A DNA stretch of 64,000 bases from Candidatus Desulfofervidaceae bacterium (GTDB lineage: Bacteria; Desulfobacterota; Desulfofervidia; Desulfofervidales; Desulfofervidaceae), in contig JALWFG010000005.1 of NCBI GenBank assembly GCA_027038965.1, positions 332,760-396,759 of the forward strand, given 5' to 3'. The notes under the pieces were generated by a model. The model was given only the letters and a program-made list of their open reading frames with translations. It did no database searches and was not told the origin of the DNA. Positions 7,949 through 16,742 of the stretch are shown here, one piece after another (position 1 is the stretch's first letter; each line of letters begins with the position of its first letter). The position numbers and the translations under genes are program-made.

Positions 7949-8905
7949 TTAATCATAAAGCCAACAGGCAACTTTATGGCCTGATATGGGTTCTTTAAAA
8001 GGGGGTCTCTCTTTAAGGCAAATTGACATTTTCTTAGGACAACGTCCGTAAAAAGGACATCCTATTTCTCTCTCCTGTCTCTCTCCACAAAGCACCGGAA
8101 GTCGCCTTTTTTCTTGAGAAATTTCCTCTATTCGGGGAATGGAATTTAAAAGCCCCTGAGTATAAGGATGAAGTGGACTTTCACAGACTTGCTTTAGAGA
8201 ACCACTTTCTATAATTGCCCCTGCATACATGACCAAGACCCTTTCTACAATTTGGGCTACAACTGTCAGATCGTGAGATATGAAAACGAGGCTCATTTTC
8301 TGTCTGTCTTTTATCTCCTGAAGCAGTTTGAGAATCTGGGCCTGAATAGTGACATCCAAGGCGGTAGTGGGCTCATCGGCAATCAGAATTTTAGGACGCA
8401 AGGCTAAGGCCATGGCAATCATGACCCGCTGTCGCATACCTCCACTAAGCTGATGAGGATAGGCAAAAAAACGAGATTCAGGAGCAGGGATGCCCACATC
8501 TTGAAAGATTTTAATAGTTTGTTCTTTGGCCTGAGACTTGGACAGGTTATAATGATACCTCAGGCACTCACTTACCTGTTCTCCTACCGTAAAGACAGGG
8601 TTTAAGGCCGTAAGTGGGTCTTGAAAAATCATGGCAATTTTCTTTCCTCTCAGGCGGCATAGCTCTTGGGAGGATAGTGCGTATATATCCTTATCTTCAA
8701 ACCAAACTTTACCCTTTATTCGCATGCCTTTTTCAGGAAGTAGTCTTAGAATGGCAAGGGCAGTAACACTCTTACCCGAGCCTGATTCTCCCACAATTCC
8801 TATGCTTTCGCTTTGATTTAATTCAAAAGAAATCCCCGACAGGGCCTTAACCCAATTCTGATCATTTTGGAACCAAACCCGAAGATTTTCAACTCTAAGA
8901 AGCAT
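7949..8905 (-). CDS. Oligopeptide/dipeptide ABC transporter ATPase, DppD/OppD type
   Basis: 318 residues, the usual length. Walker A is GIVGESGSGKSVTALAIL, the signature LSGGMRQRVMIAMALAL, and Walker B ILIADEPTTALDVTIQAQIL. The C-terminal oligo_HPY extension has the cysteine motif (GCPFYGRCPKKMSIC). It would pair with the following DppF-like ATPase to power a peptide permease. It starts 2 nt after the tldD stop with no obvious ribosome-binding site, so translation is probably coupled to tldD. The substrate cannot be read from the sequence because the substrate-binding and membrane subunits are elsewhere. Confidence 0.94.
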   Translation of the reverse strand: MLLRVENLRVWFQNDQNWVKALSGISFELNQSESIGIVGESGSGKSVTALAILRLLPEKGMRIKGKVWFEDKDIYALSSQELCRLRGKKIAMIFQDPLTALNPVFTVGEQVSECLRYHYNLSKSQAKEQTIKIFQDVGIPAPESRFFAYPHQLSGGMRQRVMIAMALALRPKILIADEPTTALDVTIQAQILKLLQEIKDRQKMSLVFISHDLTVVAQIVERVLVMYAGAIIESGSLKQVCESPLHPYTQGLLNSIPRIEEISQEKRRLPVLCGERQEREIGCPFYGRCPKKMSICLKERPPFKEPISGHKVACWLYD

Positions 8906-8907
8906 TT

Positions 8908-10290
8908 TTATGATTGAATAGAGGTTCCTCCAACAATAATTTCAGGGATTAAAAGGGTTGGTTGACCATCACTGACAGGTGCATGTTGAGCATCTTTGCC
9001 ACAGGTGCCAAATCCAAATTGTAAATCATTACCTACCATGGCAATGGACTGTAATATTTTAGGGCCATTACCTACTAGGGTAGCCCCCCTGACTGGTTCC
9101 CCAATCTGCCCCTTTTCTAATAAATAGGCCTCGGTAGCTTCAAATACAAAATCACCGTTGATAGTATTAACCTGTCCCCCACCCATTTTGCGCACCAAAA
9201 GCCCCTTTTCTACCGATTTGATAATTTCTTCTGGAGAATCCTTCCCAGGGGCAATAAAGGTATTTCCCATTCTAGGAATGGGTTTATGACGATATGACTG
9301 CCGTCTCCCATGACCATTACTAAATACACCTGCTTTTAAAGCATATTCGTTATTGTAAAGATATGTTTTTAAAATCCCATTTTCAATCAAAACAACCCTT
9401 TGGGCAGGGGTGCCTTCATCATCATATATGTAGTGGCCATAATGACCCTTTAATGTAGGGTCGTCCACCACTGTGATTAAGGGAGAGGCCACCTGTTGTC
9501 CTATCTTGTTGGCATAGACAGAAAGCCCTTCATGTGCCAAATCGGCTTCTAATCCATGTCCTATAGCCTCGTGGATCATGGTTCCCCCAGCCTCAGAAGA
9601 AAGCACCACCGGCATGGTGCCACTTGGGGCAGGGGCAGCTTTAAGCATTTTCAAGGCTCGGTCGGTCGCGATTTCAGCGATTTCTTCAGGAGACTTTTCT
9701 TCAAAAATTTCCAGTCCTTTAGAAGCCCCCCAGGGCTCATACCCTGTTTGGAGGATGCCATTTTTTTCTCCCACTACCTGAACTAAAAAGACAACCCTGA
9801 TCTGAGTTTCTTCACTGAGGCCATTTAAACTACTCAATACCTTGAATCTTCTGATTTTTTCTCTGTAAATCACCTTGACTTGTTTTATAAACGGACTCTT
9901 TGACCAGGCTACTCTATCCGCCCTTTGAACAAAATCTACCTTCTGAGAAAGGGGCACTGTCAAAGGGGAGTATTTCACCTGAGGCCAGGCAGCTACATTT
10001 CTTTTTATATCGCCAACCGTAATTCCCTCCTTTTCTTGGCTCAGATATTGAGCCAACTCAACTAGACCTTTGAAAGATAGATCATTCGTAAAACCATAGC
10101 TTGTTTTTCCATTTTTTAATATTCGCAATCCAATTCCTTTATCCTGACCACATATAACCTTTTCAAGGCGTTTATTTTCACAAATAATGTTTGTCCCTTC
10201 AGTCTCTTCCCAGAAGATATCTGCCAAATCAGCATCCTTTTGAAGAATAGCCAAAATTTTTAAAAATTCTTCATACTTCTCTTCTAGCAT
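8908..10290 (-). CDS. tldD: TldD-family metalloprotease
   Basis: 460 residues. TldD/TldE form a zinc protease that degrades unfolded peptides and matures some RiPPs and peptide toxins. The catalytic zinc motif HEAIGHGLEAD (HExxGH) is at about 238-243, followed by GTPAQRVVLIENG, PIPRMGNTF and the glycine-rich C-terminal blocks (MGGGQVNTINGDF, VGNGPKILQSI, FGTCGKDAQ). Usually a catalytically dead partner, TldE/PmbA, is encoded alongside; none is in the window. GAGGTGA precedes ATG by about 8 nt. Cotranscription with two peptide-ABC ATPases suggests a link between peptide handling and proteolysis, but that is inference. Confidence 0.95.
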   Translation of the reverse strand: MLEEKYEEFLKILAILQKDADLADIFWEETEGTNIICENKRLEKVICGQDKGIGLRILKNGKTSYGFTNDLSFKGLVELAQYLSQEKEGITVGDIKRNVAAWPQVKYSPLTVPLSQKVDFVQRADRVAWSKSPFIKQVKVIYREKIRRFKVLSSLNGLSEETQIRVVFLVQVVGEKNGILQTGYEPWGASKGLEIFEEKSPEEIAEIATDRALKMLKAAPAPSGTMPVVLSSEAGGTMIHEAIGHGLEADLAHEGLSVYANKIGQQVASPLITVVDDPTLKGHYGHYIYDDEGTPAQRVVLIENGILKTYLYNNEYALKAGVFSNGHGRRQSYRHKPIPRMGNTFIAPGKDSPEEIIKSVEKGLLVRKMGGGQVNTINGDFVFEATEAYLLEKGQIGEPVRGATLVGNGPKILQSIAMVGNDLQFGFGTCGKDAQHAPVSDGQPTLLIPEIIVGGTSIQS

Positions 10291-10314
10291 TACTTATTTC
10301 ACCTCATCTCTCAT

Positions 10315-10345
10315 AAAAAAAGGGGAGTGCCTTTTACACTCCCCT
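10315..10345 (-). terminator. Intrinsic terminator after ferredoxin gene
   Basis: A 9-bp stem, AGGGGAGTG (10321-10329) with CACTCCCCT (10337-10345), and a 7-nt loop. Read on the minus strand it is followed by six or seven U. The + strand copy also has a T5 run, so it could act in both directions. It closes the ferredoxin transcript just upstream of tldD. Confidence 0.85.
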
Positions 10346-10366
10346 TTTTCAATTCAGGCATAGTTC

Positions 10367-10555
10367 CTAAACTTCTTCAACTGTGATGCAATTATCAGGG
10401 CAAACTTCTACACAGCTCATACATCCTACGCATTCATCTGCATTTACAGGCTCAGACTTACCATCTACAATCTCCCAAACACCTACAGGACAAATCTCCA
10501 CACACTCACCACAGCCTGTGCAACAATCCTTGTCGTTACTTGGTTTAAAAGCCAT
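10367..10555 (-). CDS. 2[4Fe-4S] ferredoxin
   Basis: 62 residues, a clostridial-type ferredoxin. It is a soluble low-potential electron carrier of anaerobic metabolism. Two cluster motifs are present: CTGCGECVEICP (about 12-23) and CVGCMSCVEVCP (about 42-53), each CxxCxxCxxxCP. There is an extra cysteine directly before the first motif (DCCTGC). AAGGAGG lies upstream of ATG at good spacing. The gene stands alone with its own terminator, so it is probably monocistronic or in a short transcript with the small membrane protein gene upstream. Its redox partner cannot be deduced here. Confidence 0.97.
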   Translation of the reverse strand: MAFKPSNDKDCCTGCGECVEICPVGVWEIVDGKSEPVNADECVGCMSCVEVCPDNCITVEEV

Positions 10556-10624
10556 TGTCCCAACCTCCTTTTTAGTAATTTTGAACCCTTATAAATAAAA
10601 CTTTTCTCTTTGTCAACTAAAAAA

Positions 10625-10804
10625 TTAGGCCTTCTTTCGGCGTGGGCGTTGCATCAAAACCGGAGGAATAATGGTTAAGGCAATGAGGACTTCTCCAATC
10701 CATACTGCCTGCCATGATTCGGTAAAATGCCAAATTACTCCTCCACACACCATAAATACAATCCCAAATACAATCAAAATTCCCAAAATTCTTGGCCACG
10801 GCAT
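10625..10804 (-). CDS. Small two-TM membrane protein, unknown
   Basis: 59 residues starting MPWPRILGILIVFG. Two hydrophobic helices (about 6-25 and 33-50) are separated by HFTESWQAVW, and the C-terminus is basic (RPRRKKA), suggesting it faces the cytoplasm. A longer reading from ATG 10819 is possible, but that ATG overlaps the AGGAGG ribosome-binding site that sits 6 nt before ATG 10804, so I chose the shorter form. It resembles no family I recognise. It is followed after 69 bp by the ferredoxin gene on the same strand. Confidence 0.65.
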   Translation of the reverse strand: MPWPRILGILIVFGIVFMVCGGVIWHFTESWQAVWIGEVLIALTIIPPVLMQRPRRKKA

Positions 10805-10871
10805 AACTTTCCTCCTCATCTAATCTATTCTTCCTCTTTAGCCTATTTTATTCCAAAAGGCAAGAGGAAAA

Positions 10872-12209
10872 TTACTCTTCAATATAATAATCCAGGCCTG
10901 TGTGAGTAATCTCCGTTTCTTCCATCAAAACGCGCAAGGTATTTTTGAGCTTCATCAATTGTATAAACAAATCATGCTCGGGATAAAGTTCCTTGCCCAC
11001 CATGGGGCTTTTGAAATAAAAAGAAAGCCACTCCTGAATACCATAAAGCCCTGCCCTTCTGGCAAAGTCAATAAAAAGGGCCAAATCCAAAACCACTGGG
11101 GCAGCTAAAATGCTATCCCGACACAGGAAGTTAATTTTTATTTGCATTTCATACCCAAGCCAACCAAAAATATCAATGTTATCCCATGCTTCTTTGTTGT
11201 CTCCCCGGGGCGGATAGTAGTTAATACGCACCTTGTGATAAACATCTTTATAAAGCTCTGGATATACATCTGGTTGAAGAATATAATCAAGAACCGATTT
11301 TTTGCTGATTTCTTTTGTTTTAAAAGAAGCGGCATCATCAAGCACCAATCCATCCCGATTTCCAAGGATGTTGGTAGAAAACCACCCCTTTAATCCTAGC
11401 ATCCGGGCCTTGATTCCAGGGGCAATAATGGTTTTTAAAAGGGTCTGGCCTGTTTTGAAATCCTTACCTGCTATCGGAACTTTATTTTTCTCGGCCAGTT
11501 CTATTAAAGCGGGAATGTCCACGGTTAAATTGGGCGCACCATTAACAAAAGGCACTCCACTAGTAATGGCCGCATAGGCATAAAGCATGCTTGGAGCAAT
11601 GGCTGGATCATTTTTCTTGAGGCCTTCTTCAAAGGCATCAAGGGATTTGTGAACGTCCTTTAAAGATAAATAAGCTTCAGTGCTACCACACCAAATCATG
11701 ACACAACGGTTTAAATTGTGTCTCCTTTTGAAGTCTTCTATATCGGCCTTTAAGGCCTCTATAAGCCCAAGGTAATCTTTTTCTTTTTTGATATATTGCC
11801 CTTCAAGGTTGTGGACAAAGTCCTGTCTAAATACACCAGGATACGGCTTAATCTCACATAAAAAGTCCTTAAGCCCTTCCACCAGGTCTTTCCTTAATAC
11901 CTTGGCCTTAAGACAGGCATCATAAAGATTGTCCTCAAATATATCCCATCCGCCAAAGACAAGACTCTCCAAATTCGCCAAGGGGACAAATTCTTTGATT
12001 TTGGGAACTCGGTTTTCTGTCCTTTTCCCCAAACGAATGGTGCCCATCTGAGTAAGAGAACCAATAGGCAAAGCCATTTTTCTCCTAACGGCCTCTACCC
12101 CAGCAATGAAGGTAGTGCTTACTGCCCCTGCTAAACCAGGAATAAGCACACCCAATCTACCTTCGGGGGGCAAAATATCTTCTTTTCTTCGGATTTCATC
12201 TGCTTTCAC
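10872..12209 (-). CDS. ino1: Inositol-3-phosphate synthase (myo-inositol-1-phosphate synthase)
   Basis: 445 residues. It converts glucose-6-phosphate to inositol-3-phosphate with NAD as cofactor. The N-terminal glycine-rich NAD motif GVLIPGLAGAVSTTFIAGVE, the segment FGGWDIFEDNLYDAC, the PFVNGAPNLTVDIPALIELA block and GKDFKTGQTLLKTIIAP are characteristic of bacterial and archaeal MIPS. The start is GTG, 3 nt after a strong AAGGAGGAG. In bacteria the product feeds inositol lipids or, in thermophiles, inositol-phosphate osmolytes. The pathway partners are not in the window, so which use applies here is unknown. Confidence 0.95.
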   Translation of the reverse strand: MKADEIRRKEDILPPEGRLGVLIPGLAGAVSTTFIAGVEAVRRKMALPIGSLTQMGTIRLGKRTENRVPKIKEFVPLANLESLVFGGWDIFEDNLYDACLKAKVLRKDLVEGLKDFLCEIKPYPGVFRQDFVHNLEGQYIKKEKDYLGLIEALKADIEDFKRRHNLNRCVMIWCGSTEAYLSLKDVHKSLDAFEEGLKKNDPAIAPSMLYAYAAITSGVPFVNGAPNLTVDIPALIELAEKNKVPIAGKDFKTGQTLLKTIIAPGIKARMLGLKGWFSTNILGNRDGLVLDDAASFKTKEISKKSVLDYILQPDVYPELYKDVYHKVRINYYPPRGDNKEAWDNIDIFGWLGYEMQIKINFLCRDSILAAPVVLDLALFIDFARRAGLYGIQEWLSFYFKSPMVGKELYPEHDLFIQLMKLKNTLRVLMEETEITHTGLDYYIEE

Positions 12210-12297
12210 CTTCTCCTCCTTACACTTTTTTACCAGCCATTACTTCTTTTTAGGATTTCGGGCAGGGTATGATAACATTGTGGGGTTGTTAAAAATC

Positions 12298-12954
12298 TTA
12301 TCCGTAGCTAGCAAGTCTTGCCTGAAGTACCTGGCCATCCCAATTTACCAAAACATAACCTCTATCAATACTGCCTGGATTTAAAATCAAGGTTTGCCCG
12401 ATCCTGTCAATATTTCTTGATTCATGGATATGGCCACATATGCACAACTCTGGCTGATGCTCCTCTATGAATTTTCTTATCACTTTACTACCCACATGCT
12501 CGCCCCGACCTACAATGTCGGTTTTGGTATTATAGGGAGGGCTATGGGAAACCAAAATCTTGTGAGGCACAGCCTCAATCTCCTCATAAGCCGTTTCTAA
12601 AAATGCAGCTAATTCTTCCTCCTCATATTCTGTAGGGGTGCCAAAGGGAGTGGGAGGAGAACCTCCTACGCCAAAAACAGCCAGATTTTGGTCAATTTGG
12701 CGGCCATGCCCGTGTAAATTAATGCCCAATTCATCAAAATAGGCATCAATTTCAATTCGATCCATATTCCCTATTTGAGCTAGGATATAGGGATTATATC
12801 GCTTTAGCTCCTGAATAACTATTGAGGCTTCCTTTCTGCCTCCCATATTGGTGAGGTCTCCAGTTACAATAACCCAGTTGGCCTCTGGCAACTCTTTAAT
12901 CTTAGCAAAATATTTTTCTTGACCATGAATATCCCCAAAGGCTACAATAAGCAC
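12298..12954 (-). CDS. Calcineurin-like metallophosphoesterase
   Basis: About 218 residues. The metallophosphatase motifs are present in order: FGDIHG, VTGDLTNMG, IGNMDR (GNxD/H), LVSHSPPYN and ICGHIHESRNID, ending with LILNPGSIDRGYVL. It belongs with small YfcE/MJ0936-like or Icc-like phosphoesterases; the substrate is unknown. A TTG at 12972 would extend it into the upstream gene, but GGAGG lies 7 nt before GTG 12954, giving the start MLIVAFGDIHG. It overlaps the upstream radical SAM gene by 13 nt, in a run of rnc, radical SAM and phosphoesterase genes. Confidence 0.88.
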   Translation of the reverse strand: MLIVAFGDIHGQEKYFAKIKELPEANWVIVTGDLTNMGGRKEASIVIQELKRYNPYILAQIGNMDRIEIDAYFDELGINLHGHGRQIDQNLAVFGVGGSPPTPFGTPTEYEEEELAAFLETAYEEIEAVPHKILVSHSPPYNTKTDIVGRGEHVGSKVIRKFIEEHQPELCICGHIHESRNIDRIGQTLILNPGSIDRGYVLVNWDGQVLQARLASYG

Positions 12955-14045
12955 CTTCCATCCTCCAAGCAAGAGTTAATAGAAAAGCACACCCAATTCC
13001 TGCCGTCTGAAATTTTCAATTTATCCTTTTTTAACATCAAATCAGGAACAAATGCAATCCTCTTTTTTGGGAAAAGCCGTTTAAGGGCCTCTAAATTATT
13101 TTTTTTATGCCCGACTATTTGAGGCAAATTTGCGGGATGGGAAAAGATAGTCAGTTCCTTGGCCTGAAAATTGTTTTGGGTCAGGATCACCTTTAAACAT
13201 TCTAGCCATACCGCTGATTTAACCAATTCGCCAAAAGCAGGATGCCAGGGACCGGCTAAAATTTGCCCTGGCTTGAGGAGACTTTCAGAGGCTTGCAACC
13301 CCATTCTGATTACCCGAATGCCGTTCATTTCAAAACAAATAAACATTTTCTTACATATCTCTATGGCCTCATATAACTCCAAAGGTCTATATTTACCCTC
13401 TCTAAACCACCGGGCCAAAAGAGTGCCTTTAACTACCACAGTAGGATAAAGCCTTACAAAGTCTGGTCGCCACTTAAGCACTCCTTCAACGGTCTGTCTC
13501 AAACTATCTTGGGTTTCTCCTGGCAAACCTGGCATCAGTTGCCATCCTAGCAGAAATCCATTTTGCTTAATTTTTTCAGTCGCCTTATATACATCGGTGG
13601 CCATATGTCCCCTTTTACTCAGCCTAAGCACTCTATCATCAAGTGATTGTACTCCTAATTCTATAATTTTTACCCCATATGCCTTAAGCTCTGCCAAAAT
13701 AGATTCGTCAACTGCATCTGGACGGGTAGATAAACGCAGGGCATCCACTTGACCCTTCCTCACATATTCATAGCCTAAATCAAGCAACTTTTTCCTCAAG
13801 CTTGGTTTTAATGCCGTAAAACTGCCACCATAAAAGGCAATTTGAATTTCTTTATGTTTAGGATGTATTTTACGATTTAAAAAATAGTCAATTTCTCTTT
13901 TTATTTTTTCAAGATCTATTGTTTGTTTTTCCTTTAAAGGAAAGCTTAGACCTGTAATGGTCTTTTGATTACAATAGACACATTGATGAGGACAACCCAA
14001 GTGGGTGATAAATACAGGAATGATATATGGCTTAATGGATTTCAT
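12942..14045 (-). CDS. Radical SAM protein, Elp3/coproporphyrinogen-oxidase-like
   Basis: 367 residues. The radical SAM motif CPHQCVYCNQ is near the N-terminus (about 19-28) after VFITHLGC, followed by IAFYGGSFTAL (GGE-like), LSTRPDAVD and IELGVQSLDDRVLRLSKRGH. These are the features of the Elp3 family of radical SAM proteins. A GNAT acetyltransferase domain is absent, so it is not a tRNA-acetylating Elp3. The stop and start codons overlap with rnc (ATGA). Bacterial relatives often sit beside rnc; the reaction is not known. Confidence 0.85.
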   Translation of the reverse strand: MKSIKPYIIPVFITHLGCPHQCVYCNQKTITGLSFPLKEKQTIDLEKIKREIDYFLNRKIHPKHKEIQIAFYGGSFTALKPSLRKKLLDLGYEYVRKGQVDALRLSTRPDAVDESILAELKAYGVKIIELGVQSLDDRVLRLSKRGHMATDVYKATEKIKQNGFLLGWQLMPGLPGETQDSLRQTVEGVLKWRPDFVRLYPTVVVKGTLLARWFREGKYRPLELYEAIEICKKMFICFEMNGIRVIRMGLQASESLLKPGQILAGPWHPAFGELVKSAVWLECLKVILTQNNFQAKELTIFSHPANLPQIVGHKKNNLEALKRLFPKKRIAFVPDLMLKKDKLKISDGRNWVCFSINSCLEDGRCLL

Positions 14046-14764
14046 GGCTGTCTGTTATCTTTTTCTACTGGTTTGGAATCGAGATGAAATGTATCCCCAA
14101 GCCTTTTTAAGGCTATTTTAGCGGCCATTTGTTCCGCCGCCTTTCTAGATTTGCCCTTCCCTATAGCCCAGAGTCTTCCCTGGATATAAACCCCTACTTC
14201 AAATTGTTTGTCATGGTCAGGACCAATGGTCTTTATAATCCGATATTTGGGTAATATTTGTCTTGAAGACTGAAGGGTGTTCTGCAGGGTAGTTTTATAA
14301 TCACTAATTTTATCAGGGCTTAAGCTTTCCAGAAAGCAGGAAAATATTTTAAGGACTACCCTTTTAGTAGTTTCAAAATCGCTGTCCAAATAGATTGCTC
14401 CCACCAAGGCTTCAAGTCCATCTGCTAGAATTGAATCTTTTTCCCTTCCCCCAGTAAGGAGTTCACTTTTACCTAAAAACAAACACCTGTTTAAAAGGAC
14501 GCTTCGAGCTACCTTGGCCAGGGACGGTTCTTCTACCAATGATGCCTTAAGGCGGGTTAGTTCCCCTTCCCTGCTTTTCGGATATCTTGTATAAAGCCAG
14601 TTTCTAATTATTAATTCTAATACCGCATCTCCCAAAAATTCAAGCCTTTCATTATCTTTAACCCTTCTTTCATGGGCATATGAGCGATGGCTCAGGGCCT
14701 GCCGAAGAAGATCCTTATTCTTGAACCGATATCCAATAAGCTCCTGAAGCCTTTCTATCAGCAT
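14042..14764 (-). CDS. rnc: Ribonuclease III
   Basis: About 240 residues. It cleaves double-stranded RNA in rRNA and mRNA processing. The catalytic signature ERLEFLGDAVLEL (about 40-52) and the second acidic cluster (DGLEALVGAIYLDSD) are intact, and a dsRNA-binding domain occupies about the last 75 residues (DYKTTLQN...KAAEQMAAKIALKRL). The frame remains open 13 codons further (to 14803), but that stretch is hydrophobic and untypical; ATG 14764 gives the normal N-terminus MLIERLQELIGYRFKN. It may also process pre-crRNA in some systems, but nothing here indicates that. Confidence 0.95.
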   Translation of the reverse strand: MLIERLQELIGYRFKNKDLLRQALSHRSYAHERRVKDNERLEFLGDAVLELIIRNWLYTRYPKSREGELTRLKASLVEEPSLAKVARSVLLNRCLFLGKSELLTGGREKDSILADGLEALVGAIYLDSDFETTKRVVLKIFSCFLESLSPDKISDYKTTLQNTLQSSRQILPKYRIIKTIGPDHDKQFEVGVYIQGRLWAIGKGKSRKAAEQMAAKIALKRLGDTFHLDSKPVEKDNRQP

Positions 14765-14826
14765 CAAAAATAAGGTAAAACAAAAAGCAAAGGAAGTCAA
14801 CAAAGGGAAAGAATAAGGACAAAGTC

Positions 14827-15348
14827 TTACTTACCCAAACATACCTTTTTGATAAACTCTGCCAATTTATCTATTTGACTCCATCGGAATATAGGCACAG
14901 GGCATTCTATTGCCTCATCAGTAACCACCGCCATAAGCCTTTCTAGGGTTTGGGCAAGCAAGCAATTATCTTTTTTAGTCTTGCGATATACTTCTATTTT
15001 GGGATAAGGACTTCTTTTAAATCCTTCTGCCAAAACAAGGTCAACTTTACCTCTAAACTGCTGCCTGATTTCTTCTAGAGAGGCCTCCCTCCTCCGCTTT
15101 TCAATAAAGGCCAATTGGGTAGGTGAGGACATAAACACCATATCTGCTCCGGCCTGACGGTGACGCCAACTATCCTTTCCTTCCAAATCAAAATCAAAGT
15201 CAGCCCGATGATGTTTGATTGTTCCAATCCGGTATCCTCTTTGTTTGAAAATTTTAATCAGCCTTTCAATCAGGGTAGTTTTCCCTGTCTTGGAAGTCCC
15301 CACAATGGCAATCAAAGGAGGTAGTTTATCTGATTCTGTCTGAAACAC
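14827..15348 (-). CDS. mobB: Molybdopterin-guanine dinucleotide biosynthesis protein B
   Basis: 173 residues, usual size. It is a P-loop GTP-binding protein assisting MobA in attaching GMP to molybdopterin. Walker A is AIVGTSKTGKTTLIERL (about 14-30), followed by GYRIGTIKHHRADFDFD and the DLVLAEGFKRSPYPKIEVYR signature typical of MobB. The start is GTG with GAGGG 7 nt upstream. It begins 3 nt after the purB stop on the same strand. It implies use of Mo or W bis-MGD enzymes, consistent with an anaerobe, though mobA is not in view. Confidence 0.93.
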   Translation of the reverse strand: MFQTESDKLPPLIAIVGTSKTGKTTLIERLIKIFKQRGYRIGTIKHHRADFDFDLEGKDSWRHRQAGADMVFMSSPTQLAFIEKRRREASLEEIRQQFRGKVDLVLAEGFKRSPYPKIEVYRKTKKDNCLLAQTLERLMAVVTDEAIECPVPIFRWSQIDKLAEFIKKVCLGK

Positions 15349-15351
15349 TTT

Positions 15352-16650
15352 TTAACCCTCACTAAAGACCCTTTGGAAGATATAATCTATATGTCGCAAG
15401 TGATGTCTAAGATCAAATATCTGGTTAATTTCTTCAGGGCTCAGGTATTCAGATATCTCTTTGCTAGCCAATACTTGAGACTTTAGGTCACCCAGTCCCT
15501 GCCACACCCTCATAGCGCAGGTCTGAACCATTTCATAGGCCCTCTGTCGAGCCAGTCCTTTCTTGACCAGGGCCAACAATATTCCTTGGGAAAAAATAAG
15601 CCCTTGAGTAATCTCTAAGTTCCTCTTCATGCGGTCTGGATAGACACACATGTTGGCCAGGATGTTGCGCAAGCGACAAAGCATAAAGTCAATTAAAATG
15701 GTGCTATCTGGCATAATCACCCGCTCTACCGAAGAGTGACTAATGTCCCTTTCATGCCACAGGGCAATATTTTCTAAAGAAGCCATAGCATTGGTGCGCA
15801 CTAGCCTTGCCAATCCACACAGATTTTCACATTGAATAGGATTTCTCTTATGAGGCATAGCCGATGATCCCTTTTGGCCTTTCGTAAAGGGTTCTTCTAC
15901 TTCCAAAACCTCTGTTCTTTGCAAGTGCCTAATTTCCAGGGCAATCTTCTCAATAGTGCCTGCCAGAATGGCCAGACTGGTGAAATAATGTGCATACCTA
16001 TCTCTTTGGATAATTTGAGAAGATACAGGGGCCGGTTTTAATCCCAATTTTTGGCAGACATATCTTTCTACTTCGGGGTTTAAATAGGCATAGGTGCCTA
16101 CTGCCCCTGAAATCTTGCCATAAGCAATGTCTTCCTGGGCCTCTTTTAGGCGTTTCTGATTGCGTTTTAACTCTTCATACCAAAGGGCTAGTTTAAGACC
16201 AAAGGTAATGGGTTCAGCATGGACTCCATGCGAACGTCCAATCATAACCGTGTCTTTATGACGAAGGGCCTGCTCTTTTACAACCTCCATCACTTCATTT
16301 AAATCCTTTAGAATAAGGCCCATCGCCTCTTTTAAAAGAAGGGCATTGCTGGTGTCCAAGATGTCTGAAGAAGTAAGGCCAAGATGTAGATAGCGACCTT
16401 CAGGACCAATATTTTCTTCCAAATTGCTAATGAAGGCAATAACATCATGTTTTACCTTTTGCTCAATTTCATCAATCCGTTTCACCGAAAAAGTAGCCCT
16501 TTCTTTTATTTTGAACAGGGCAGAATCGGGAATTACCCCCAGCTTATTCCAGGCCTCACAGACCGCTAGTTCTACTTCTAACCATTTTTGATATTTATTT
16601 TCTAAGGTCCAAATCCGGGCCATTTCAGGCCTTGTGTAACGAGCAATCAT
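15352..16650 (-). CDS. purB: Adenylosuccinate lyase
   Basis: 432 residues, standard length. It cleaves SAICAR and adenylosuccinate in purine synthesis. The fumarase/aspartase superfamily signature GSSAMPHKRNPIQCENL (about 263-279) is intact. Other family blocks are visible: the N-terminus MIARYTRPEMARIW, HLGLTSSDILDTSNAL, and GRSHGVHAEPITFGLKLALW with the catalytic His. GAGGGGGATTGG lies upstream of ATG. It is followed by mobB after 3 nt and is probably cotranscribed with mobB and perhaps rnc. Confidence 0.97.
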   Translation of the reverse strand: MIARYTRPEMARIWTLENKYQKWLEVELAVCEAWNKLGVIPDSALFKIKERATFSVKRIDEIEQKVKHDVIAFISNLEENIGPEGRYLHLGLTSSDILDTSNALLLKEAMGLILKDLNEVMEVVKEQALRHKDTVMIGRSHGVHAEPITFGLKLALWYEELKRNQKRLKEAQEDIAYGKISGAVGTYAYLNPEVERYVCQKLGLKPAPVSSQIIQRDRYAHYFTSLAILAGTIEKIALEIRHLQRTEVLEVEEPFTKGQKGSSAMPHKRNPIQCENLCGLARLVRTNAMASLENIALWHERDISHSSVERVIMPDSTILIDFMLCRLRNILANMCVYPDRMKRNLEITQGLIFSQGILLALVKKGLARQRAYEMVQTCAMRVWQGLGDLKSQVLASKEISEYLSPEEINQIFDLRHHLRHIDYIFQRVFSEG

Positions 16651-16742
16651 CCAATCCCCCTCTTAAGAATAATTGGCACGTAAGATTATAAAATAAATTA
16701 AGAACTGTCAATTTTTTGGAAAGGAGGCAGACCTCCCTTTGA

